DNA of 9,119 nt, taken from NCBI GenBank assembly GCA_034429715.1, contig DAOUFR010000106.1, forward strand, positions 1 through 9,119. The letters run 5' to 3'. This document shows positions 1 to 6,149 of the stretch, piece by piece. This DNA comes from CAIMUM01 sp034429715 (lineage in GTDB: Bacteria > Chloroflexota > Dehalococcoidia > GIF9 > UBA5629). The translations under genes and the position numbers were made by a program. A model generated the notes under the pieces. The model was given only the letters and a program-made list of their open reading frames with translations, made no database searches and was not told the DNA's origin. The first letter of the stretch is position 1. Every line of letters begins with the position of its first letter.

Positions 1-13
1 AGGTGAGAGTATA

Positions 14-664
14 ATGTCGAATAAAAACCTGGATATGCTGGGCAGCTATCAGGAGATTGTGGATAAGATCGGGCAGCAGGCCGGTCATAAGAAATGGGAG
101 ATAGTGAAAGCGGCCGCCGGCCTTTTTATCAGGAAGGGCACCTTGAACACGGGGGTTAGGGACATAGCGGAGGCCAGCGGCATAACGGTGGGCACGCTGT
201 ATCACTATTTCAAATCGAAGGACGATATTATCACGGCCTTCCTTGATTATGCAGTAATTGCGACAAGTGAATTTGTCAGGATGACTACGGACGTGCTGGC
301 CAAGCTCCAGCCCGAAGAAGCTATGAAGCGGGCGCTCAGGCTTTACATGGAGTATGCCAATGAAGCTCAGAGCATCGTTCTCTTCTGGCACCAGGAAACC
401 AGGAACCTGCCTCCCGACCAGAGGAAGAGGCTGATGGATAATGATATCGTACTTGCTGCATTATTCGAGAAACTGATCGACCTCGGACGCCAGCAAGGTA
501 TTTATAAAATCAAAGATACTGCTCTGGCAGCACATTCCATCATAGTGCTGGGTGATATGTGGGCCTTCCGGCGCTGGTGGTTAGGCAAGCGTTATACCTC
601 AGACCAGTTCATCGACAAGCAGACCGAATTTATTCTGCATGGATTGTATAACGGAAGCATATAA
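14..664 (+). CDS. TetR/AcrR-family transcriptional regulator
   Basis: A 216-residue DNA-binding repressor-type protein of usual TetR length. Residues about 28-74 match the TetR N-terminal domain: an amphipathic helix ending in AAGLF, then the helix-turn-helix VRDIAEASGITVGTLYHYF (about 48-66) followed by the family's SKDDI. About 25 polar residues precede the domain, a slightly long N-terminal arm. The C-terminal half is helical and aromatic-rich (GDMWAFRRWW near 180-190) and should form the ligand pocket and dimer interface; the ligand is unknown. The ATG at 14 is preceded by AGGTGAG at 1-7, good SD spacing, so the gene looks complete although its promoter lies outside the window. It stands 92 bases before the permease on the same strand. 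TetR proteins next to CoA-transferase and crotonase genes often sense acyl-CoA; that role here is inference. Confidence 0.93.
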   Translation: MSNKNLDMLGSYQEIVDKIGQQAGHKKWEIVKAAAGLFIRKGTLNTGVRDIAEASGITVGTLYHYFKSKDDIITAFLDYAVIATSEFVRMTTDVLAKLQPEEAMKRALRLYMEYANEAQSIVLFWHQETRNLPPDQRKRLMDNDIVLAALFEKLIDLGRQQGIYKIKDTALAAHSIIVLGDMWAFRRWWLGKRYTSDQFIDKQTEFILHGLYNGSI

Positions 665-743
665 AAAAGTGAATACATAAGGAGGTGCGCAGGAGATAAC
701 GAGGTAAATAACCGGTTGCTTGAGGCATTCAATGATTTAAATT

Positions 744-750
744 ACGGAGG
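744..750 (+). promoter_or_regulatory. Ribosome binding site that sets the permease start at TTG 757
   Basis: ACGGAGG at 744-750 directly abuts a TTG at 751, leaving no spacer, but stands 6 bases before the in-frame TTG at 757. The first ATG in frame (781) has no SD at usable distance. The 757 start is therefore preferred over 751 and 781. Upstream at 679-705 there are three further SD-like runs (AAGGAGGT, AGGAG, GAGGT), none followed by a usable reading frame. Confidence 0.7.
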
Positions 751-756
751 TTGAAC

Positions 757-2196
757 TTGGCTGAACAAAAACCAGAGATAATGAAACGGTCAATGGGGCT
801 GTTCGAAGCGGTGGCCATGATCACCGGCCTGGTGGTGGGCGCTTCCATCTTCGTGCTGGTCCCCAGCATGACCGGCATGGCCGGCCCCAGTGTCTTCCTG
901 GCCTATGCGGCGGCGGCCATACCCGCTATTTTCGTAGTGCTTTATGAGATACAGTTGACCGGTACTCTGCCCGTGACCGGAGCCAACTTCGTTACAGTCA
1001 CACGGGTTCTCAATCCTTTCTGGGGCGCTGTTATTTCGTTTTCAGCCGTACTGGCTATAATCGCATCAAATATCCTGGTGGCCGTAGGCTTCTCTCAGTA
1101 TTTGATCGCTTTTATACAGACATTTAACCCGGCTTTTAGCCTTCATCCCTGGGTACTGCCCATACTGATAGTCGCGTTTTTTGCGCTGATAAACTATCTC
1201 GGAGTGCAGTTAGCCAACTGGATCCAGGCTATCCTGTTTGTTGCTTTTGTACTGGGCATGGTCATCTTCAGCATCGTCGGCACCGCCAACATGAATCCGG
1301 CTAATCTCACTCCCCTTTTCCCCAACGGTATCATGATGTTCGTGGTGGTGATGGTGTTGGCCACCTTCTCCTGGGCGGGCCTGGTGGCCCTGGCTGACAT
1401 CGGCGGGGAAGTAAAGAATCCGCGTCGCAACCTGCCGCTGGCGCTTATCATCGCTTTCATAGTTATTGTGGTGCTGTACACCTGGCAGCCGTTCGCGCTG
1501 GTGGCATCGATGGGCTGGCAGGAGGTGGCCAAGGCCGGCTCACCCGCCATCATGCTGCAGGCCGGTAAGCTGATGCCGGGCGTGGGTATCTGGATTATCT
1601 TCATCGCGGCCATGGGCGCCATTCTCACCACCATCAACGCGCTGACCATGTCATGCGCTCGCGACCTGGTAGCCTGGGCGCGTGACGGCCTGATGCCTAA
1701 AGCTGCAGCGCATCTACATCCTAAATTCAAGACGCCGGATGTGGCTATCCTGATAGTCTTCATACTGGAGGTGCTGGGAATACTGGTTTCCGCCACCATC
1801 GATAAGTACGCGCTGGCGGCCGTACTGGCATTGTGTCTGATACAGATCGTATCTGCCTATTGCATCCTGCGCATACCCGATAAGCTTCCGGAACTGTATA
1901 AAAAGGCTATTTTCAAGTTCAACGGATTCTGGCGCTGGTTCACCTTCCTGGGAACCGTAATCACCTCCGGCTTCATCCTGCTGATGGGTATCTTCCTCGA
2001 TACCATGGACAAGGACGGCAATCCAACCCAGGTGCCGTATACCGTCCTGGTGTTTATCGGAGTCCTGATTGTCGGCATTATCTATTACGTAATACGCAAA
2101 GCTTACCTGAAGAGCAAGGGTATTGACCTGAGCGTAAATCTTCAGAAAGTTGCCGATGCCACCCTGGCTGAAGCTGAAGAAAGACTATCCATGTGA
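757..2196 (+). CDS. APC-superfamily amino acid/amine permease
   Basis: A polytopic membrane protein, 479 residues from the TTG at 757, with about 12 hydrophobic segments, the usual size of amino acid-polyamine-organocation transporters. Residues 24-32 (GLVVGASIF) fit the broken first helix whose Gly-rich turn contacts the substrate backbone in this fold. PVTGAN (about 73-78) matches the conserved P-x-x-G loop after helix 2. FSWAG (204-208) followed by GGEVKNPRRNLP (about 216-227) is the family's helix 6 and E-x-K-N-P-x-R signature, with Gly in place of the first Glu of the usual EE pair. The C-terminal tail from about residue 450 is hydrophilic. It probably imports an amino acid, amine or related small molecule by proton- or sodium-coupled symport or exchange; the substrate cannot be told. 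It follows the regulator and precedes the CoA-ester genes, but hairpins after it may separate their expression. Confidence 0.9.
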   Translation: MAEQKPEIMKRSMGLFEAVAMITGLVVGASIFVLVPSMTGMAGPSVFLAYAAAAIPAIFVVLYEIQLTGTLPVTGANFVTVTRVLNPFWGAVISFSAVLAIIASNILVAVGFSQYLIAFIQTFNPAFSLHPWVLPILIVAFFALINYLGVQLANWIQAILFVAFVLGMVIFSIVGTANMNPANLTPLFPNGIMMFVVVMVLATFSWAGLVALADIGGEVKNPRRNLPLALIIAFIVIVVLYTWQPFALVASMGWQEVAKAGSPAIMLQAGKLMPGVGIWIIFIAAMGAILTTINALTMSCARDLVAWARDGLMPKAAAHLHPKFKTPDVAILIVFILEVLGILVSATIDKYALAAVLALCLIQIVSAYCILRIPDKLPELYKKAIFKFNGFWRWFTFLGTVITSGFILLMGIFLDTMDKDGNPTQVPYTVLVFIGVLIVGIIYYVIRKAYLKSKGIDLSVNLQKVADATLAEAEERLSM

Positions 2197-2234
2197 CACC
2201 GCAGCGATCAGGAACATATATCGGACTATCAAGT

Positions 2235-2291
2235 GGGGCCGCGGCAGCATTCACGCAGGGCTGCCGCGGCACCCGCGCGGTTTATTGTTTT
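2235..2291 (+). terminator. Strong GC hairpin with T-rich tail after the permease
   Basis: GCCGCGGCAGC at 2238-2248 is perfectly complementary to GCTGCCGCGGC at 2260-2270, with an 11-base loop. GGG at 2235-2237 can add three pairs with CCC at 2272-2274 around one bulged A (2271), giving 14 pairs. A T-rich stretch (TTTATTGTTTT, 2281-2291) follows after a 6-base GC-rich spacer. The stem is stable enough for a terminator or an mRNA 3' stabiliser; the displaced, interrupted T tract makes efficient intrinsic termination uncertain. It begins 39 bases after the permease stop. Confidence 0.6.
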
Positions 2292-2299
2292 GAAAGTAT

Positions 2300-2324
2300 A
2301 GATTCCCGATAACGGGGGAATTTT
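2300..2324 (+). other. Second, weaker hairpin before the CoA-transferase
   Basis: ATTCCC (2302-2307) pairs with GGGAAT (2316-2321), extendable outward by a G-T and an A-T pair, with TTTT at 2321-2324 overlapping the stem's 3' end. It could be a weak terminator, part of a tandem arrangement with the preceding GC hairpin, or a leader structure of the CoA-transferase mRNA. No convincing promoter was found between it and the start at 2366. Confidence 0.35.
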
Positions 2325-2365
2325 CACCGGTGTGTAAATAGACTACTTGATCAGGAGGTAAATAT

Positions 2366-3574
2366 ATGGCATCAGCACTGGATGGAGTAAAAGTTATTGA
2401 GCTCTCCACCTGGTTCGCCGGTCCCACCTGCGGAATGTGGCTGGGCGAGCATGGCGCCGACGTTGTCCGTGTAGAGCCGGTCGAGGGCGATCCGTTGAGG
2501 GCCATGTTCTCATCGGGCGTACTGCCGGCGGAGTTGGACATTGGATTTAACTGGATGTGGGAGATGGCCAACCGCAGCAAGAGGTGCATCACGCTCGACC
2601 TCAAGCAGGAAGAGAGCCGCAAGATCATGCATAAAATGGTGGAACAGGCCGACGTTTTCCTGGCCAATCTGCGGCCGTCCACACTCAAGCGGGCCAAGAT
2701 GGATTACGATACTTTGATCAAGCTGAATCCGCGTCTGGTCTACTGCAATATAACCGGATACGGTTCGAAGGGTCCGGGCGCCGACTGGCAGGCATTCGAT
2801 GAAACGGCCTTCTGGACGCGTTCGGGCATCATGTCGACCATGGGTGAGCCGGGCACCCCGGCGGTCCCGCTGAGGGGCGCGATGGGCGACAATACAACCG
2901 GCGTTTTTGCGCTGGGCGCCATTTCGCTGGCGCTTTATTCCAGGGAAAAGACCGGCAAGGGGCAACTGGTCGAGCTGTCTCTTTACGGCAACGGCATGTG
3001 GATCGCCGGCATAGACGTGCAGGGCGCGCTGGTATATAACATGGAACTGGGCAGGCAATCCAGGTTCGCCGTGGGGAATCCTCTGTACAATACCTACGCT
3101 GCCAAAGACGACAAGTGGTTTATGTTCCAGATGCTGCAGACCGACCGCTTCTGGCCGGGCGTGTGTAACAGCGTGGGAAGGGAAGACTGGCTGACCAAGT
3201 ACCCCACGCATGGAGACAGGTGCAAGGCCAGCGCCGAGCTGATCAAGCTGCTGGACGCCGAGTTTGCCAAGCAGCCGCGCGATTACTTTGCTCCCAAATT
3301 CGATGAGAACGGCCTGATCTGGGCGCCGGCCCAGACCCCCACCGAGGTAATCAAAGATCCCGTGGCCCTTGAGAACGGCTACGTCATCGAATACGATCAT
3401 TTCAACTACGGAAAAGTGAAAGGCATCCGCTGTCCCATTCAGCTCAAGGGCACACCCGAACGGACTCCTTTCGGTGCGCCCGAGTTCGGCCAGCACACCG
3501 AGGAAGTGCTGCTGGAGCTTGGATATAGCTGGGAAGATATCGGCAAGTTCAAGGAGAAAAGGGTCATACTCTAA
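2366..3574 (+). CDS. Class III CoA-transferase (CaiB/BaiF family)
   Basis: A 402-residue cytosolic enzyme of the formyl-CoA transferase/CaiB family, which moves CoA from an acyl-CoA donor to a carboxylic acid through an aspartyl-CoA thioester. The N-terminus LDGVKVIELSTWFAGP followed by GEHGADVVRVEPVEGD (about 27-42) is the family's opening Rossmann-like motif. GAMGDNTTG (171-179) carries Asp175, the likely catalytic aspartate, followed by the conserved small/large-residue helix and EKTGKGQLVELSL (194-206). Length is typical. ATG at 2366 has AGGAGGT at 2353-2359, ideal spacing. It probably activates the acid that the downstream crotonases then process; donor and acceptor are unknown, and the fold alone does not separate carnitine, oxalate, arylsuccinate or other substrates. 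A second family member starts at 8992. Confidence 0.95.
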   Translation: MASALDGVKVIELSTWFAGPTCGMWLGEHGADVVRVEPVEGDPLRAMFSSGVLPAELDIGFNWMWEMANRSKRCITLDLKQEESRKIMHKMVEQADVFLANLRPSTLKRAKMDYDTLIKLNPRLVYCNITGYGSKGPGADWQAFDETAFWTRSGIMSTMGEPGTPAVPLRGAMGDNTTGVFALGAISLALYSREKTGKGQLVELSLYGNGMWIAGIDVQGALVYNMELGRQSRFAVGNPLYNTYAAKDDKWFMFQMLQTDRFWPGVCNSVGREDWLTKYPTHGDRCKASAELIKLLDAEFAKQPRDYFAPKFDENGLIWAPAQTPTEVIKDPVALENGYVIEYDHFNYGKVKGIRCPIQLKGTPERTPFGAPEFGQHTEEVLLELGYSWEDIGKFKEKRVIL

Positions 3575-3584
3575 CAAGCTTAAA

Positions 3585-3643
3585 CGTAGGGGCGGGTTTT
3601 CAAACCCGCTCGGCAACGGGCGCACCTGAAGGTACGCCCCTAC
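3585..3643. repeat. Compact double-hairpin (REP/MITE-like) palindromic element
   Basis: The outer ends GTAGGGGCG (3586-3594) and CGCCCCTAC (3635-3643) are perfect inverted repeats. Inside lie two further hairpins: GCGGGTTT (3592-3599) with AAACCCGC (3602-3609) around a 2-base turn, and GGGCG-c-ACC (3618-3626) with GGT-a-CGCCC (3631-3639) around TGAA. The element fits neatly between a stop codon and the next SD, as expected of dispersed repetitive extragenic palindromes. From general familiarity, GTAGGGGCG-ended palindromes recur in many environmental bacterial genomes; only one copy is in this window. It may stabilise or attenuate the mRNA between the CoA-transferase and the first crotonase. 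Confidence 0.7.
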
Positions 3644-3694
3644 ACGGAGAATGAGATAAATCCAACCGGAAGCCAGTGCGGCAAGGAGAAATCG

Positions 3695-4453
3695 ATGTCA
3701 ATTCTCATATACGAGAAGAAGGACCATATCGCGTACATCACGCTCAACCGCCCTGAAAAGCTGAATACCATGAGCGTGGAGCTCAGCCGCCAATTGATTA
3801 AAGCATTGCATGATTTCGATGCCGATGACGACCTATATGTCGGTATAGTCACCGGGACCGGCCAGAGATCGTTTTGCGCGGGGGCCGACCTGACCGATCC
3901 CGAGCACATCGAGGCTGGCGCCAATTGGGAGGCCGATTACGACTGGCAGCTGGCCAATATAAAAAAGCCGCTCATCGCTGCTGTTAACGGCTACTGCCTG
4001 GGTGCAGGATTCACGCTGGCTTTGTGCTGCGATATAAGAATAGCCTCTGAGACGGCCTCGCTGGGTACGCCTGACCAAAAGCTGAACACGGTTGATGCCT
4101 ATGCCTCGATCATGCTTTCACGCATGATCCCGGCGTCCACTGCCATGGAGGTGTTGATGACGGGCGAACGGTTGAGCGCGCAGGAGGCCTACCGGATCGG
4201 CCTGGTCAGCAGGCTGGCCCCGCCTGCCGGGCTGATACCCGCCGCTACAGCCCTGGCCAGGAAGATATGCGGCAACGGACCGGTTGCCCTGTGGGCCTGT
4301 AAGGATATCAACAGAAGGGCCCGCTATATGTCACTGGAGGACAGCCTCGCCTTATTTAAAGCTGTCACCATACCCATCCTGAAGATGGATGATACCAGGG
4401 AGGGCATCACCGCCTTTTTTGAAAAAAGGCCGCCCGTTTGGAAACTGAAGTAA
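3695..4453 (+). CDS. Crotonase-superfamily protein lacking both hydratase glutamates
   Basis: A 252-residue enoyl-CoA hydratase/isomerase-fold protein. SFCAGADL (59-66) and the segment KPLIAAVNGYCLGAGF (91-106) supply the two oxyanion-hole turns that hold the acyl-CoA carbonyl. The two catalytic glutamates of mitochondrial-type hydratase (rat Glu144 and Glu164, in GCELA and QPE) fall on Thr107 (AGFTLAL) and Asp127 (GTPDQ). A further Asp134 (NTVDAY) lies close to the catalytic Asp of MenB-like enzymes and dienoyl-CoA isomerase. Simple syn-hydration is therefore doubtful; isomerase, hydrolase, C-C lyase or dehalogenase-like chemistry on an acyl-CoA is more likely, but which is not decidable here. 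ATG at 3695 has AAGGAGA at 3683-3689. It is followed after 19 bases by a second, canonical crotonase, so the pair probably does consecutive steps. Confidence 0.9.
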   Translation: MSILIYEKKDHIAYITLNRPEKLNTMSVELSRQLIKALHDFDADDDLYVGIVTGTGQRSFCAGADLTDPEHIEAGANWEADYDWQLANIKKPLIAAVNGYCLGAGFTLALCCDIRIASETASLGTPDQKLNTVDAYASIMLSRMIPASTAMEVLMTGERLSAQEAYRIGLVSRLAPPAGLIPAATALARKICGNGPVALWACKDINRRARYMSLEDSLALFKAVTIPILKMDDTREGITAFFEKRPPVWKLK

Positions 4454-4472
4454 TAAACAAGGAGAGGAAACA

Positions 4473-5243
4473 ATGACATTCGAGACAGTAATCTACGATA
4501 AAGTCGATGGTATAGCAGTCATCAGGCTCAACCGTCCCAAGGTGTTGAACGCCATCAATGTGCAACTGGTGAGGGATTTTCACCAGGCTCTAGCCGAGGC
4601 GGCGCTGGATACCGAAGTAAAAGGTGTGATCATCAAGGGCGAGGGCCGGGCCTTTTGCGCCGGCGATGACCTTTCCGAAAGCCCGCTGGGTATGCAGGTG
4701 GAGGACATACTGCGCCATGTGGAGGTCTTGCAGGATACCACGCGCATCATGCTGAACATGGAGAAATGCATCGTAGCCGCCGTCCACGGATACGCGCTGG
4801 GTGCAGGCTGTGAATGGGCCATGAGCGCCGACATACGGATAGCCGCCGAAGGTACCAAGTTCGGGTTCCCCGAAACCAATGTCGGGGCCGGTGTGACCAA
4901 TGCCGGCACCAAGCTGCTGCCGCTGCTGGTGGGCATCGGCAGGGCCAAGTGGATGATCTTCTCCAACGAAAGGATCGATGCAAACGCCGCCGAGCAGTGG
5001 GGTCTGGTCAACCGGGTGGTGCCGGCGCAGGAACTCGATGACGTGGCCCTGGACCTGGTAAAGAAGGTTGCGGCCAATTCGGCGTTGTCGATCAAACTGG
5101 CCAAACGCCAGCTCAACTACGGGACCTATCAGGACTACGAGCAGCAGATGGAGATGGAGGCGCACGACGTTGTCCTCACCTTATCCGGCATGGAAGCCGC
5201 CATGCGGGGCAAGGCTGCACTCGACAAGACCAAGAAAAAATAA
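4473..5243 (+). CDS. Enoyl-CoA hydratase, canonical catalytic residues
   Basis: A 256-residue crotonase-fold enzyme that would add water across the double bond of a 2-enoyl-CoA. RAFCAGDDL (59-67) and HGYALGAGCEWA (105-116) form the oxyanion hole. Glu114 in GCEWA and Glu134 in FGFPET are 20 residues apart, exactly as the two catalytic glutamates of rat hydratase, so this copy keeps the full acid-base pair missing from its neighbour. The VGAGVTNAGTKLLPLLVG stretch (137-154) corresponds to the usual GAGGTQRL region. The Lys-rich tail (DKTKKK) is unremarkable. ATG at 4473 follows AAGGAGAGG (4459-4467), 19 bases after the previous stop, pointing to cotranscription. Isomerase or related activity is possible, since family residues do not fix the substrate. 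Confidence 0.93.
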   Translation: MTFETVIYDKVDGIAVIRLNRPKVLNAINVQLVRDFHQALAEAALDTEVKGVIIKGEGRAFCAGDDLSESPLGMQVEDILRHVEVLQDTTRIMLNMEKCIVAAVHGYALGAGCEWAMSADIRIAAEGTKFGFPETNVGAGVTNAGTKLLPLLVGIGRAKWMIFSNERIDANAAEQWGLVNRVVPAQELDDVALDLVKKVAANSALSIKLAKRQLNYGTYQDYEQQMEMEAHDVVLTLSGMEAAMRGKAALDKTKKK

Positions 5244-5262
5244 TTGACGGAGGAACAGCGCA

Positions 5263-6120
5263 ATGATCATAGATTTTCGCGTGACGGTGCCGATACGGGA
5301 ATGGGTTGATGACGTCGAGGAAGCTAAAAATCTGTTCCTGAACAGTTATATGCGGGGATATGCAGAGTCTGCATATGAAGTCTCCGCTATGTATGAGGTG
5401 ACTGCCGAGAGCATGGTCAAGGCCATGGATGCCGCAGGCGTTACATATGGTGTGCTGCAGGCCGAGTGGGCGCTGGGAGACTACAGGAAACTTAACGACG
5501 CCGCCTATCAAATAGCCAAGAAGTATCCCAAGAAGTTCCCTCGCTATTACCTGACCGTTAACGCACTGGAAGATGACGATATGGTGAAAGTCGTCGAGCG
5601 CGAGGTCAAGGAGCGCGGCTTCAGCGGCGTCAACTTCCAGACCTGGGCTCAACGCATGTATCCCAATGATAAACGGCTTTATCCTGTCTATGCCAAATGC
5701 CAGGAGCTGGGCATACCGGTGACTATCCATTCCTCTATCAATTTCACTATTGACCGCAGCATCGACTTCAGCCGTCCCGTGTATATCGATCATATAGCGT
5801 GTGATTTTCCCGATCTCAAAATCGTTGCCAATCACGGTGGCTGGCCGTGGGTGAACGAGCTGGTGGCAGTGGCCTGGAAACATAAAAATGTATATATCGA
5901 AATTGGAGCGGTGGCGCCCAAGTACATCGGTACCCCCGGGACAGGTTGGGAGCCGCTGATGGTATATGGCAACAGCCTGTTGCAGGACCGCGTGCTCTTC
6001 GCCACCGACGACATGGTACCGTGGCAGCGTTGCGTGGACGAACTCAAAGCCCTTCCGCTTAAAGACAAGGTTAAGGAGAAATGGCTGGGGCTAAATGCAG
6101 CCAGATTACTGGGCCTTTAA
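5263..6120 (+). CDS. Amidohydrolase-2 (ACMSD-like) family protein without the HxH motif
   Basis: A 285-residue TIM-barrel protein of the amidohydrolase-2 family, whose members decarboxylate or hydrolyse acids such as aminocarboxymuconate semialdehyde and hydroxybenzoates using one divalent metal. His156 (VTIHSS), His191 (ANHGGWPW) and Asp249 (FATDD) match the later metal or catalytic positions in order and spacing, and the C-terminal GLNAARLLGL is typical of the family. The N-terminal strand, normally DxHxH, reads D4-F5-R6-V7-T8, so both first metal ligands are replaced. It may be metal-free, bind metal differently, or use a changed chemistry on a CoA ester. ATG at 5263 follows GGAGGA at 5249-5254, 19 bases after the hydratase stop. 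The family call is firm; the reaction is unknown. Confidence 0.88.
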   Translation: MIIDFRVTVPIREWVDDVEEAKNLFLNSYMRGYAESAYEVSAMYEVTAESMVKAMDAAGVTYGVLQAEWALGDYRKLNDAAYQIAKKYPKKFPRYYLTVNALEDDDMVKVVEREVKERGFSGVNFQTWAQRMYPNDKRLYPVYAKCQELGIPVTIHSSINFTIDRSIDFSRPVYIDHIACDFPDLKIVANHGGWPWVNELVAVAWKHKNVYIEIGAVAPKYIGTPGTGWEPLMVYGNSLLQDRVLFATDDMVPWQRCVDELKALPLKDKVKEKWLGLNAARLLGL

Positions 6121-6135
6121 GGCCAAATGATAGAT

Positions 6136-6140
6136 GGAGG
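6136..6140 (+). promoter_or_regulatory. Ribosome binding site that sets the Ntn hydrolase start at 6150
   Basis: GGAGG at 6136-6140 immediately abuts an ATG at 6141 and stands 9 bases before the in-frame ATG at 6150. The latter gives MKKQTKR followed by a hydrophobic segment, a normal membrane-anchor N-terminus. The reading frame is open back to 6081, but that start would overlap the amidohydrolase by 40 bases and has only a distant purine stretch. Confidence 0.65.
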
Positions 6141-6149
6141 ATGCAGCAG

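Noticed and set aside
751..756. TTG at 751 as the permease start
   Set aside because: It touches the SD sequence directly, leaving no spacer; TTG at 757 has a 6-base spacer.
665..756. Small gene in the gap after the regulator, suggested by several SD-like runs
   Set aside because: The GTG after AAGGAGG is followed by a stop within five codons and no other start gives a meaningful frame.
2510..3625. 371-codon open frame on the minus strand opposite the CoA-transferase
   Set aside because: It lies antisense to a gene with clear family motifs and catalytic Asp; its translation has no recognisable domain and reflects GC-rich third positions.
4580..5165. Two overlapping minus-strand frames opposite the enoyl-CoA hydratase
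   Set aside because: Both cover a strongly supported hydratase and read as low-complexity Ser/Ala- or His-rich sequence.
3695..5243. Benzoyl-CoA ring-opening hydrolase or hydratase pair (BamA/Dch type)
   Set aside because: Both proteins have ordinary crotonase length and lack features I could tie to ring hydrolases, and no benzoyl-CoA reductase gene is present.
5176..5883. 235-codon minus-strand open frame opposite the amidohydrolase
   Set aside because: Antisense shadow of a gene with intact family motifs and SD; no domain or sensible start context.
6081..6149. Longer N-terminus for the Ntn hydrolase, overlapping the amidohydrolase
   Set aside because: The added residues are unlike a signal sequence and would bury the membrane anchor; the SD at 6136-6140 fits the ATG at 6150.
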